The notes beneath the pieces are model-generated. The model saw nothing but the letters and a program-made list of their open reading frames with translations. It had not been told where the DNA came from and searched no databases. Positions 1-5,941 of a stretch of 8,264 nucleotides of DNA are shown piece after piece. Numbering within the stretch: the first letter of the stretch is position 1; every line of letters begins with the position of its first letter. Origin of the DNA: JBPCOI01 sp051000395 (GTDB taxonomy: Bacteria > Actinomycetota > Actinomycetes > Mycobacteriales > Jatrophihabitantaceae); the NCBI GenBank assembly GCA_051000395.1, contig JBPCOI010000070.1, positions 1 to 8,264 on the forward strand, in the 5' to 3' direction. The position numbers were made by a program, and so were the translations under genes.

Positions 1-129
1 TGGTCGGGGGTGGCTGGCGCGGTACGCCGGTGCCGACAGGACCGGAGCACGGGGTGTGGTTCGGAAAGGCGTAGTGCTCCCCGCTGCCGACACGCGGAAC
101 GCGGCGTGACGCGACCTTGCAGCAACCGC
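1..129. other. Intergenic stretch downstream of the SDR gene, no gene seen
   Basis: I find no supportable coding region here. Plus-strand reading frames are open only because of the high GC content and show no protein-family motif. Two weak inverted repeats are visible. A 7-bp pair GGAGCAC (44-50) / GTGCTCC (74-80) has a 23-base loop. A compact GC hairpin lies at 91-108 (CACGC with GCGTG). Either could help end transcription of the minus-strand dehydrogenase, whose stop is at 130-132, but neither has a T-tract. The 8-base string TGCCGACA occurs at 31-38 and again at 85-92, which may be chance. Confidence 0.35.
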
Positions 130-891
130 TCAGCGCGGGGCCATGCGGATCGCTCCGTCGAGGCGGATCACCTCCCCGTTGAGCATGGGATTGGCGAGGA
201 TGTGCTCGACGAGCGCGGCGTACTCGTCCGGGTCGCCCAGGCGCGACGGGTGCGGCACCTGGGCGCCGAGCGACTCCTGCGCCTCCTGCGGCAGGCCGGC
301 CAGCATCGGCGTCCGGAACAGGCCGGGAGCAATCGTCATGACGCGGATCTGCTTGTCGGCAAGATCGCGCGCGATGGGCAGCGTCATGCCCACCACGCCG
401 CCCTTGGACGCCGAGTAAGCGGCCTGCCCGATCTGGCCGTCGAAGGCCGCCGCGGACGCCGTGTTGACGATGACGCCGCGCTCACCGCCGACCGGATCAG
501 TGGCCGCGATCCGCTCGGCGCCCAGGCGCAGCACGTTGAACGTGCCGATCAGGTTCACCGTCACCACGCGGGCGAAGTCCGCCAGCGGCAGGACGCCGTT
601 GCGGCCGAGCACCCGACCGGCCGTGCCGACGCCGGCGCAATTCACCACGATCCGCACGGGCCCGAGCCCCGCGGCGGTCTCGAACGCCGCGGCGACGTCG
701 GCTTCGGAGGTGACGTCGCCGGCCGCGAAGGCGGCGGCGGCGCCGAGCTCGCCTGCGGCCTGCGCGCCGGGAGCCGACGGCAGGTCGAGCAGGACCACCT
801 GCGCTCCGGCCGCGACAAGCCTGCGGGCGGTCGCGAACCCGAGCCCGGACGCGGCGCCGGTCACGAGCGCGACGTTGCCAGCGATGTGCAT
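130..891 (-). CDS. Short-chain dehydrogenase/reductase, HSD10 / 3-hydroxyacyl-CoA dehydrogenase type
   Basis: The product is a 253-residue classical SDR, a cytoplasmic Rossmann-fold oxidoreductase. The cofactor motif TGAASGLG is at residues 11-18, and Asp36 at the end of the second strand favours NAD(H) over NADP(H). NCAG is at 84-87. The catalytic tetrad is Asn113, Ser146, Tyr159 and Lys163 (YSASK). The stretches QAAYSASKGG and NGEVIRLDGAIRM are hallmarks of the human HSD17B10-like branch, which oxidises 3-hydroxyacyl-CoA or 2-methyl-3-hydroxybutyryl-CoA in fatty acid and isoleucine breakdown. The exact substrate is an inference. The ATG at 891 is chosen because it gives the standard SDR N-terminus and has GAAAGG 8 bases upstream. 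Codons further upstream in the same frame lie antisense to hemL and are not homologous to anything. The gene is divergent from hemL, with no visible functional link to it. Confidence 0.93.
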   Translation of the reverse strand: MHIAGNVALVTGAASGLGFATARRLVAAGAQVVLLDLPSAPGAQAAGELGAAAAFAAGDVTSEADVAAAFETAAGLGPVRIVVNCAGVGTAGRVLGRNGVLPLADFARVVTVNLIGTFNVLRLGAERIAATDPVGGERGVIVNTASAAAFDGQIGQAAYSASKGGVVGMTLPIARDLADKQIRVMTIAPGLFRTPMLAGLPQEAQESLGAQVPHPSRLGDPDEYAALVEHILANPMLNGEVIRLDGAIRMAPR

Positions 892-899
892 CTGCGTTG

Positions 900-905
900 C
901 CTTTC
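900..905 (-). promoter_or_regulatory. Ribosome binding site of the SDR gene
   Basis: Read on the minus strand this is GAAAGG, 8 bases before the ATG at 891-889. It supports that start over the longer in-frame extension, which runs through hemL. Confidence 0.6.
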
Positions 906-944
906 GTCTTCGGGTCGCGCTCGATCCTGCCCTACCGGGCCTGG

Positions 945-950
945 GACACT
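945..950 (+). promoter_or_regulatory. Candidate -10 element for hemL, leaderless arrangement
   Basis: GACACT matches the A, A and T of TATAAT at positions 2, 4 and 6. It ends 7 bases before the GTG start at 958, so a transcript starting at the usual distance would begin at or next to the start codon. No Shine-Dalgarno sequence lies in the short gap. That fits a leaderless mRNA, which is common in actinobacteria, but the assignment rests on motif and spacing only. Confidence 0.4.
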
Positions 951-957
951 GGCAGCC

Positions 958-2301
958 GTGTCCGACGCACCCGCATCCGCCGACCTGTTCGCCCGCGCGC
1001 AGCGCGTCACGCCCGGTGGGGTGAACTCGCCGGTGCGCGCGTTCGGCGCCGTCGGCGGCACGCCGCGGTTCATGCGCAGCGGCTCGGGCCCGTACCTCAC
1101 CGACGCGGACGGGCACAGCTACGTCGACCTCGTCTCGTCGTGGGGGCCGATGATCCTCGGCCACGCGCATCCGGCTGTGGTCGAGGCGGTACAGGCAGCG
1201 GCCGCGTTCGGGCTGTCGTTCGGGACACCATGTGCCGGCGAGGTCGAACTCGCCGAGCTGATCGTGGCGCGGGTGGGCGGCCCGGTGGAGCAGGTGCGGC
1301 TGGTGAACTCCGGCACCGAGGCGACGATGTCGGCGATCCGGCTGGCGCGCGGCGTGACCGGGCGGCACCGGGTGGTGAAGTTCGCCGGCTGCTACCACGG
1401 GCACGTCGACGCCCTGCTGGCCTCGGCCGGCTCGGGCGTGGTGACCTTCGGCCTGCCGGACGCGGCCGATGGGGGCACCCCCGGCAGTGCGGTCGTCGCC
1501 GCCGCCGGAGTGACGGGGGCACAGACGGCCGAGACGATCGTGCTGCCCTACAACGACCTGGCGGCCGTCGAGGCGTGCTTCGCGCAGTTCGGCACCGACA
1601 TCGCCTGCGTGATCACCGAGGCGGCGGCGGGAAACATGGGCACGGTCGCTCCGGCGCCCGGGTTCAACGCCGGCCTGCGGCAGGTGACGGCGGCGCACGG
1701 CGCGCTGCTGGTCGTGGACGAGGTGATGACGGGTTTTCGGGTGTCGTCGGCCGGCTGGTACGGCCTGGATCCCGTCGACGCCGACCTGGTCACGTTCGGC
1801 AAGGTGATGAGCGGCGGACTGCCGGCCGCGGCCTTCGGCGGGCGGGCGGCGGTGATGTCGCGGCTGGCGCCGGCCGGCCCGGTCTACCAGGCGGGGACGC
1901 TGTCGGGTAATCCGGTGGCCGTCGCAGCCGGGCTGGCGACGTTGCGAGCGGCCGACGCGGACGTGTACGCGGCGCTCGACGCCCACACCCGGACCGTCGG
2001 CGGCCTGGTGTCCGCGGCCCTGTCCGAGGCGGGTGTGGCCCACCAGCTGCAGTACGCGGGCAACCTGTTCTCGGTGTTCTTCTCCGACGTGCCGGTGTTC
2101 GATTTTGCTGGAGCGCAGGCGGCGCAGACCTGGCGCTACCCGGCGCTGTTCCACGCCATGCTCGACGCCGGCGTGTATCTGCCGCCGAGCGCGTTCGAGA
2201 CCTGGTTCGTCAACGCCGCGATGGACGACGCGGCGCTGTCGCGGATAGCCGACGCGGCACCGGCAGCTGCCCGAGCCGCCGCAGCAGCGGAGCGGCCGTG
2301 A
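958..2301 (+). CDS. hemL: Glutamate-1-semialdehyde 2,1-aminomutase
   Basis: HemL is a PLP enzyme that converts glutamate 1-semialdehyde to 5-aminolevulinate, the last step of the C5 route to heme and other tetrapyrroles in the cytoplasm. The 447-residue product has the family features in order: the N-terminal TPGGVNSPVRAF (18-29), NSGTEA (117-122) for cofactor phosphate binding, CYHGH (145-149), the mobile gating loop around 155-185, VDEVMTGFR (253-261) with Asp254 facing the PLP ring nitrogen, the Schiff-base lysine Lys282 in FGKVMSGG, and GTLSGNP (313-319), whose Thr reaches the neighbouring subunit's PLP. Length is normal for the family apart from an Ala-rich tail (about 432-445). The GTG at 958 is chosen because the homologous N-terminus begins here; the frame stays open further upstream only by high GC. 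The stop overlaps the next gene by 4 bases (GTGA), implying translational coupling. A -10-like element sits directly upstream. Confidence 0.96.
   Translation: MSDAPASADLFARAQRVTPGGVNSPVRAFGAVGGTPRFMRSGSGPYLTDADGHSYVDLVSSWGPMILGHAHPAVVEAVQAAAAFGLSFGTPCAGEVELAELIVARVGGPVEQVRLVNSGTEATMSAIRLARGVTGRHRVVKFAGCYHGHVDALLASAGSGVVTFGLPDAADGGTPGSAVVAAAGVTGAQTAETIVLPYNDLAAVEACFAQFGTDIACVITEAAAGNMGTVAPAPGFNAGLRQVTAAHGALLVVDEVMTGFRVSSAGWYGLDPVDADLVTFGKVMSGGLPAAAFGGRAAVMSRLAPAGPVYQAGTLSGNPVAVAAGLATLRAADADVYAALDAHTRTVGGLVSAALSEAGVAHQLQYAGNLFSVFFSDVPVFDFAGAQAAQTWRYPALFHAMLDAGVYLPPSAFETWFVNAAMDDAALSRIADAAPAAARAAAAAERP
2288..2292 (+). promoter_or_regulatory. Ribosome binding site of the histidine phosphatase gene
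   Basis: CGGAG lies inside the end of hemL, 5 bases before the GTG at 2298. Together with the GTGA stop/start overlap it supports GTG 2298 as the true start. Confidence 0.5.
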
Positions 2302-2936
2302 TCACCGTGCACCTGCTGCGCCACGGCGAGGTCCACAATCCCGACCGGGTGCTGTACGGGCGGCTGCCCGGCTACCACTTGTCCGAGCTCGGCGTCGCGC
2401 AGGCGCGGCTCGCGGCCGCGTTCCTCGCCCGGCGCGACATCGGCTACCTGGTCTCGTCCCCGCTCGAACGCGCGCAGCAGACCGCCGGCGCGCTCGCCGA
2501 GACGACGGGCCTGCCGGTCGACACGGACGAGCGGCTCGTCGAGGCCGCCAACGAGCTCGAGGGGCGCCGTGTCGCCGGCGGCAAGGGGCTGTTCACCGAT
2601 CTGCGCAACCTGAAGTACTACCGCAACCCGTTGCGCCCGTCCTGGGGCGAGCCGTACACGCAGGTCGCGGAGCGGGTGCTGGCGGCTGTGCGCAGCGCCC
2701 GTGACCGCTGCGAGCAGGCAGGCACGGGCGCCGAGGCGGTCTGCGTCAGCCACCAGCTCCCGATCGTCGCCGCCCGCCGCCGCGTCGAGGGAAAGCCGCT
2801 GTTCCACGACCCCCGCCGGCGGCAGTGCTCGCTGGCATCCGTCACGTCGTTCACCTTCGACGGCGACGAAGTGGTACGCGTCGACTACGCGGAGCCGGCG
2901 GCGTCGCTGCCACCCGGGCACGGGGCAGGCGCGTGA
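2298..2936 (+). CDS. Histidine phosphatase (phosphoglycerate mutase-like) family protein
   Basis: This 212-residue cytoplasmic protein belongs to the histidine phosphatase superfamily. The signature LLRHGE places the phospho-accepting His9 after Arg8 at the end of the first strand. Arg58 in SSPLERAQQTA, Glu82 and His152 in VSHQLPI complete the expected catalytic pocket, so the protein should be active as a phosphatase or mutase. Its substrate is not shown by the sequence. Length fits the family. The C-terminal 15 residues are Pro/Gly/Ala-rich and probably disordered. The gene overlaps hemL by 4 bases and lies just before the cytochrome c maturation genes. I recall the same position for M. tuberculosis Rv0525, also of unknown role. 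A part in heme or cofactor metabolism is inferred from context only. Glycolytic phosphoglycerate mutase is unlikely given the short, diverged sequence. Confidence 0.9.
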   Translation: MITVHLLRHGEVHNPDRVLYGRLPGYHLSELGVAQARLAAAFLARRDIGYLVSSPLERAQQTAGALAETTGLPVDTDERLVEAANELEGRRVAGGKGLFTDLRNLKYYRNPLRPSWGEPYTQVAERVLAAVRSARDRCEQAGTGAEAVCVSHQLPIVAARRRVEGKPLFHDPRRRQCSLASVTSFTFDGDEVVRVDYAEPAASLPPGHGAGA

Positions 2937-3011
2937 GGGCCGGACGGTCCCGCTCACAGGACGCTGAGCCCCCGTCGGCGCGCCGCGGGGCGTAACGCAC
3001 ACTGGACGGCG
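2937..3011 (+). promoter_or_regulatory. Gap before the Ccs operon with a hairpin and a -10-like element
   Basis: This 75-base gap is the only sizeable one between hemL and ccsB. It holds a GC-rich imperfect hairpin (2970-2990, CCCCG paired with CGGGG; within it CGGCGCGCCG at 2976-2985 is itself a perfect palindrome). CACACT (2998-3003) follows, 8 bases before the ATG at 3012, and can be read as a -10 element. GGACGG (3004-3009) might instead serve as a weak ribosome site. The Ccs genes may therefore have their own promoter as well as read-through from hemL. No T-tract follows the hairpin, so it is not a standard terminator. Confidence 0.4.
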
Positions 3012-3623
3012 ATGAAACTCCGCCTGTTCGCCATGCTCGCCGTCCTCGCGCTCGTCGCGACCGGCTGCACCGGCAAGGACGCCGTCGACCAGAGCGCCGG
3101 CGGCCAGTTCCGCTTCGTGAGCGCGACCAGCCTCGGCACGACCTATCCCATCGCGCAGCGCAAGAAGGCCGGCGACTTCACCGGCACGCTGCTCAGCGGT
3201 GGTAGCACCGCCACGGGGGGCGTAGCCGGGGGAGGCGGCACGATCACGCTCAGCCAGGACGCCGGCAAGGTGGTGGTCATCAACTTCTGGGCGACCTGGT
3301 GCGGCCCGTGCACCACCGAGACGCCGCAGTTCGACGCGGTGTACCGCGCGTACCAGGCCAAGGGCGTGGCGTTCATCGGCATCGACACCAAGAACAGTCC
3401 CAGCAGCCTGGCTCAGTCGTTCGTCGCGGACAACCACATCAGCTACCCGATCGTCTTCGACGAGCAGGGCGAGACGGCGCTGCGGCTCGGCAAGATCCCG
3501 GCGCTGAGCCTGCCGTTCACGGTGATCGTCGACAAGCACCAGCGCGTCGCGGTCGTCTACCTCAATGTCCTGGCGCCCAAGGACCTCGAGTCACTGCTGA
3601 ACAAGCTGCTCGCGGAGCACTAG
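3012..3623 (+). CDS. resA: ResA/TlpA-like thiol-disulfide oxidoreductase, lipoprotein
   Basis: This 203-residue protein is an exported thioredoxin-fold reductase that should keep apocytochrome c CXXCH cysteines reduced outside the membrane, taking electrons from CcdA. Residues 1-19 form a lipoprotein-type signal: basic start, hydrophobic core, and a lipobox ending ATGC with Cys19 as the lipidation site. The -3 residue is Ala rather than the usual Leu or Val, so the lipobox is not perfect. The active site WCGPC is at 96-100 (Cys97 and Cys100), and the cis-proline is probably Pro168 in LPFTVIVD. A Gly/Ser/Thr-rich stretch at about 62-78 sits between the signal and the redox domain and looks like a flexible linker. 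The ATG at 3012 gives a proper signal peptide. ccdA begins at the base after the TAG stop. M. tuberculosis Rv0526 is the likely counterpart by position. Confidence 0.9.
   Translation: MKLRLFAMLAVLALVATGCTGKDAVDQSAGGQFRFVSATSLGTTYPIAQRKKAGDFTGTLLSGGSTATGGVAGGGGTITLSQDAGKVVVINFWATWCGPCTTETPQFDAVYRAYQAKGVAFIGIDTKNSPSSLAQSFVADNHISYPIVFDEQGETALRLGKIPALSLPFTVIVDKHQRVAVVYLNVLAPKDLESLLNKLLAEH
3613..3617 (+). promoter_or_regulatory. Ribosome binding site of ccdA
   Basis: CGGAG lies within the last codons of the resA-like gene, 6 bases before GTG 3624. It supports a start placed directly after the preceding TAG stop, with no intergenic base. Confidence 0.55.
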
Positions 3624-4379
3624 GTGCTCGCCGACGCCGGGTTCACGCACGCGGTCACCGACGGGCCGCTGCTCGTTGCCGCCGGAGTGGCCGCGCTGGT
3701 CGGGCTGATCGGCTTCCTGTCGCCGTGCGTGCTGCCGCTCGTGCCCGGCTACCTGTCCTACGTCGCCGGGCTGTCCGGAGCCGAGCGGCCTAACCAGCGG
3801 CGGATGGTCGCCGGCGCGTTGCTGTTCGTCCTCGGCTTCACCGTGATCTTCGTCGCCGGTGGCGTGCTGTTCGGCAGCCTCGGCGCCGCGATCCGCGACC
3901 ACACGATCGCGATCGAGCGCGTCCTGGGCGTCGTGACGATCGTGATGGGAATCGTCTTCCTCGGTGGGATCCCTTTCCTGCAAAGGGAATTTCGGGTGCA
4001 CCGACTACCGCGCGCGGGGCTGCTCGGCGCGCCGCTGCTCGGCGCCGCGTTCGGGCTGGCCTGGGCGCCCTGCCTGACGCCGACGTTCGGTGCGGTGTAC
4101 TCGATGTCGCTGATCCAGGGCACCGCGGCCCGCGGCGCGTTTCTGCTTGCCTGCTCCTGCCTCGGCCTCGGCGTGCCGTTCGTGCTCGTCGCGCTCGGCG
4201 TCGGCTGGGTGTCCGGCGCGCTGGGGTTCGTGCGACGGCACGGGCGGGCGGTCAGCCGCATCGGCGGCGTGCTGCTGATCGTCATCGGTGTGCTGCTCGT
4301 CAGCGGCGAGTGGAACCACTGGATGGATGCGCTGCGCTCCAACGTCGGTCCCGGCTCGGGCATCGGCGGCGGCCTGTGA
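3624..4379 (+). CDS. ccdA: Cytochrome c biogenesis protein CcdA
   Basis: CcdA is an integral membrane protein that carries electrons from cytoplasmic thioredoxin to the external thioredoxin-like partner of System II cytochrome c maturation. The 251-residue product has about six membrane segments (roughly 17-35, 63-85, 97-118, 134-158, 172-197, 210-228). The two redox cysteines are present in the family motifs: Cys35 in FLSPCVLPLVP and Cys150 in WAPCLTPT. The first and fourth helices carry these motifs, as expected for the DsbD-gamma/CcdA fold. The C-terminus is a short Gly-rich tail. The GTG start follows the resA-like stop with no gap and has CGGAG at a good distance. The last bases overlap resB (GTGA), so resA, ccdA and resB are probably translationally coupled. 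Confidence 0.95.
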   Translation: MLADAGFTHAVTDGPLLVAAGVAALVGLIGFLSPCVLPLVPGYLSYVAGLSGAERPNQRRMVAGALLFVLGFTVIFVAGGVLFGSLGAAIRDHTIAIERVLGVVTIVMGIVFLGGIPFLQREFRVHRLPRAGLLGAPLLGAAFGLAWAPCLTPTFGAVYSMSLIQGTAARGAFLLACSCLGLGVPFVLVALGVGWVSGALGFVRRHGRAVSRIGGVLLIVIGVLLVSGEWNHWMDALRSNVGPGSGIGGGL

Positions 4380-5941
4380 ACATGGTCCTGCGGCCGCTGC
4401 GGATGCTGTGGCGCCGCCTAACCAGCATGCGGACGGCGCTGATCCTCCTGTTCCTGCTGGCGGTGGCGGCCGTGCCCGGATCGCTGCTGCCGCAGCGCCC
4501 GCTGAACCCGGACAAGACCAACGCCTACCTCGCCTCGCACGGAGCGTGGGGCCGCCTGCTCGACCACCTGGGCATGTACGACGTCTTCGGCTCGATCTGG
4601 TTCGCCGCGATCTACCTTCTGTTGTTCGTCTCGCTGGTCGGCTGCCTGATTCCGCGCATCCGGCTGCATGCCCGCGCCGTCGCCCGCAAGCCGCTGCCCG
4701 CGCCGCGTAACCTGTCCCGGCTGCCCGAGTCCGGCGCGTTCGAAACGGCCGACTCGGCAACGGCCTACGCCGGCGCCGCCCGTGCCGCGCTCGGCCGCCG
4801 GTGGCGGATCGTGCAGCGCGAGGAAGCCGGTGGCGCGACGACGCTGTCCGCGGAGAAGGGCTACAGCCGCGAGACCGGTAACCTGATCTTCCACGTCGCG
4901 CTCCTCGTCGCCCTGGTGCTCATCGCGGTCGGTCGGCTCTACAGCTACCAGGGCACCCGCATCGTCATCCAGGGCGCCGACCAGGGTTTCTGCAACACCG
5001 TCTCGCAATACGACTCCTGGAAACCCGGACGCCTCGCCGCGCAGGGCAAGGTGAGCCCGGCGCCGTTCTGCATCGACGAGATGAGCAGGTTCACGGCGAC
5101 CTACACCGCCTCCGGCGAACCGTCACAGTTCGCCGCCGACGTCGTCTACCGCCCGTCGCTGAACCAGGCGCCGAAGCACGCGCGGATCACCGTCAATCAT
5201 CCGCTGCGTCTGGAGGGTGATCGGGTCTACCTGATCGGGCACGGCTTCGCCCCGCAGGTGACCGTCCGCATGCCCGACGGGACCGTGCGCCACGACACCG
5301 CGGCCTTCGTCCCGCAGGACGCCTCCACGCTGCTCTCCGAGGGCGCGTTCAAGGAACAGGGCAGGCCCGGCGCGAAGCAGGACATCGGTATCAGCGGGTT
5401 CTTCGCGCCCACCCCACGCGATGCCGGCAACGGCGTGATCACCTCGGTCTCGCCGCAGGTCACCGACCCGGTGCTCGGGATCTTCGTCTACCGCGGCGAT
5501 CTCGGCTACGACGGCCTGCCGCAGAACGTCTACACGCTGGACACGTCCAAGATGACCAAGATCGGCGCCGTCAACCTGGCGGTCGGGCAGAGCAAGACGT
5601 TCCCCGGCGGCGTCTCGGTGCGATTCGACGGCTGGCTGCCGTGGGCCAGCCTGCAGGTCTCGCACGACCCGACGCAGGGCTGGTTGCTCGCCGCGGCGGC
5701 GGCCATGGTGCTCGGGCTGCTCGGCTCGCTGGGCGTGCGGCGGCGCCGGCTGTGGCTGCGGATCACGCCCGCCCGGGTACCGGCGACGGGCGCCGGGGCG
5801 CGCTGGCCTACCGTGGTCGAGGTCGGCGGCCTGGCGCGCAGCGACTCCGGTAACTTCGGCGCCGAGTTCGCCGCACTGCTGGACCGCTTACGCCAGGCAT
5901 CGACTCCGGCGGAGCAACTCGTCGGCGCAGGAAGGGAATGA
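4376..5941 (+). CDS. resB: Cytochrome c biogenesis protein ResB (Ccs1)
   Basis: ResB with CcsB/ResC forms the System II complex that brings heme to the outside and attaches it to apocytochrome c. The 521-residue product has membrane segments at about 21-39, 71-93, 170-188 and 435-455, with a large external domain between the third and fourth. Family features include PGSLLPQRPLNPDK (35-47), SLVGC (86-90) and His173 in the third helix (NLIFHVALLV), the expected conserved heme-linked histidine. The external domain has two cysteines, Cys206 and Cys232. About 65 residues follow the last helix and should be cytoplasmic. GTG 4376 is preferred because it overlaps the ccdA stop by 4 bases, as in other pairs of this operon; ATG 4382, two codons on, is the alternative. 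The frame is open back to 4310, but that part is antisense-quality sequence within ccdA. A TTA leucine codon occurs at 5888-5890. Confidence 0.94.
   Translation: MNMVLRPLRMLWRRLTSMRTALILLFLLAVAAVPGSLLPQRPLNPDKTNAYLASHGAWGRLLDHLGMYDVFGSIWFAAIYLLLFVSLVGCLIPRIRLHARAVARKPLPAPRNLSRLPESGAFETADSATAYAGAARAALGRRWRIVQREEAGGATTLSAEKGYSRETGNLIFHVALLVALVLIAVGRLYSYQGTRIVIQGADQGFCNTVSQYDSWKPGRLAAQGKVSPAPFCIDEMSRFTATYTASGEPSQFAADVVYRPSLNQAPKHARITVNHPLRLEGDRVYLIGHGFAPQVTVRMPDGTVRHDTAAFVPQDASTLLSEGAFKEQGRPGAKQDIGISGFFAPTPRDAGNGVITSVSPQVTDPVLGIFVYRGDLGYDGLPQNVYTLDTSKMTKIGAVNLAVGQSKTFPGGVSVRFDGWLPWASLQVSHDPTQGWLLAAAAAMVLGLLGSLGVRRRRLWLRITPARVPATGAGARWPTVVEVGGLARSDSGNFGAEFAALLDRLRQASTPAEQLVGAGRE
5929..5937 (+). 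promoter_or_regulatory. Ribosome binding region of ccsB, two possible registers
   Basis: The purine run AGGAAGGGA can serve two starts. AGGA (5929-5932) is 5 bases before ATG 5938, and AAGGG (5932/5933-5936) is 7 bases before GTG 5944. Both starts are in the same frame, so the protein differs only by two residues. Confidence 0.5.

Larger units (their letters stand above)
892..957. promoter_or_regulatory. Divergent promoter region between the SDR gene and hemL
   Basis: These 66 bases separate two divergently transcribed genes and must carry both promoters if neither is read from further away. On the plus strand GACACT (945-950) resembles an actinobacterial -10 element and sits 7 bases before the hemL GTG. 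On the minus strand CAGGAT (plus positions 924-929) is a weak -10 candidate for the SDR gene. I see no good -35 element for either and no clear operator palindrome. Confidence 0.45.

Noticed and set aside
44..80. 7-bp inverted repeat as a terminator of the SDR gene
   Set aside because: The stem is short with a 23-base loop and no T-tract; it could be chance at this GC content.
10..957. Upstream extension of the hemL frame
   Set aside because: It runs antisense through the SDR gene and has no homology-like features; HemL proteins begin near the GTG at 958.
1798..1827. HemL active-site variant KVMSGG instead of the commoner KVIGGG
   Set aside because: As I recall, this form is normal in actinobacterial HemL such as that of M. 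tuberculosis, and the lysine is intact.
892..2154. Long upstream minus-strand extension of the SDR reading frame
   Set aside because: It is antisense to hemL, is rich in Arg/His/Gly without family motifs, and the SDR N-terminus with a ribosome site begins at 891.
3198..3240. G-rich run as a possible G-quadruplex
   Set aside because: It lacks four separate runs of three or more G, and is explained by Gly codons in the linker of the resA-like gene.
2136..3539. Long minus-strand open frame (467 codons)
   Set aside because: It is a GC-driven shadow of hemL, the phosphatase and the resA-like gene, with low-complexity Arg/Ala/Gly content.
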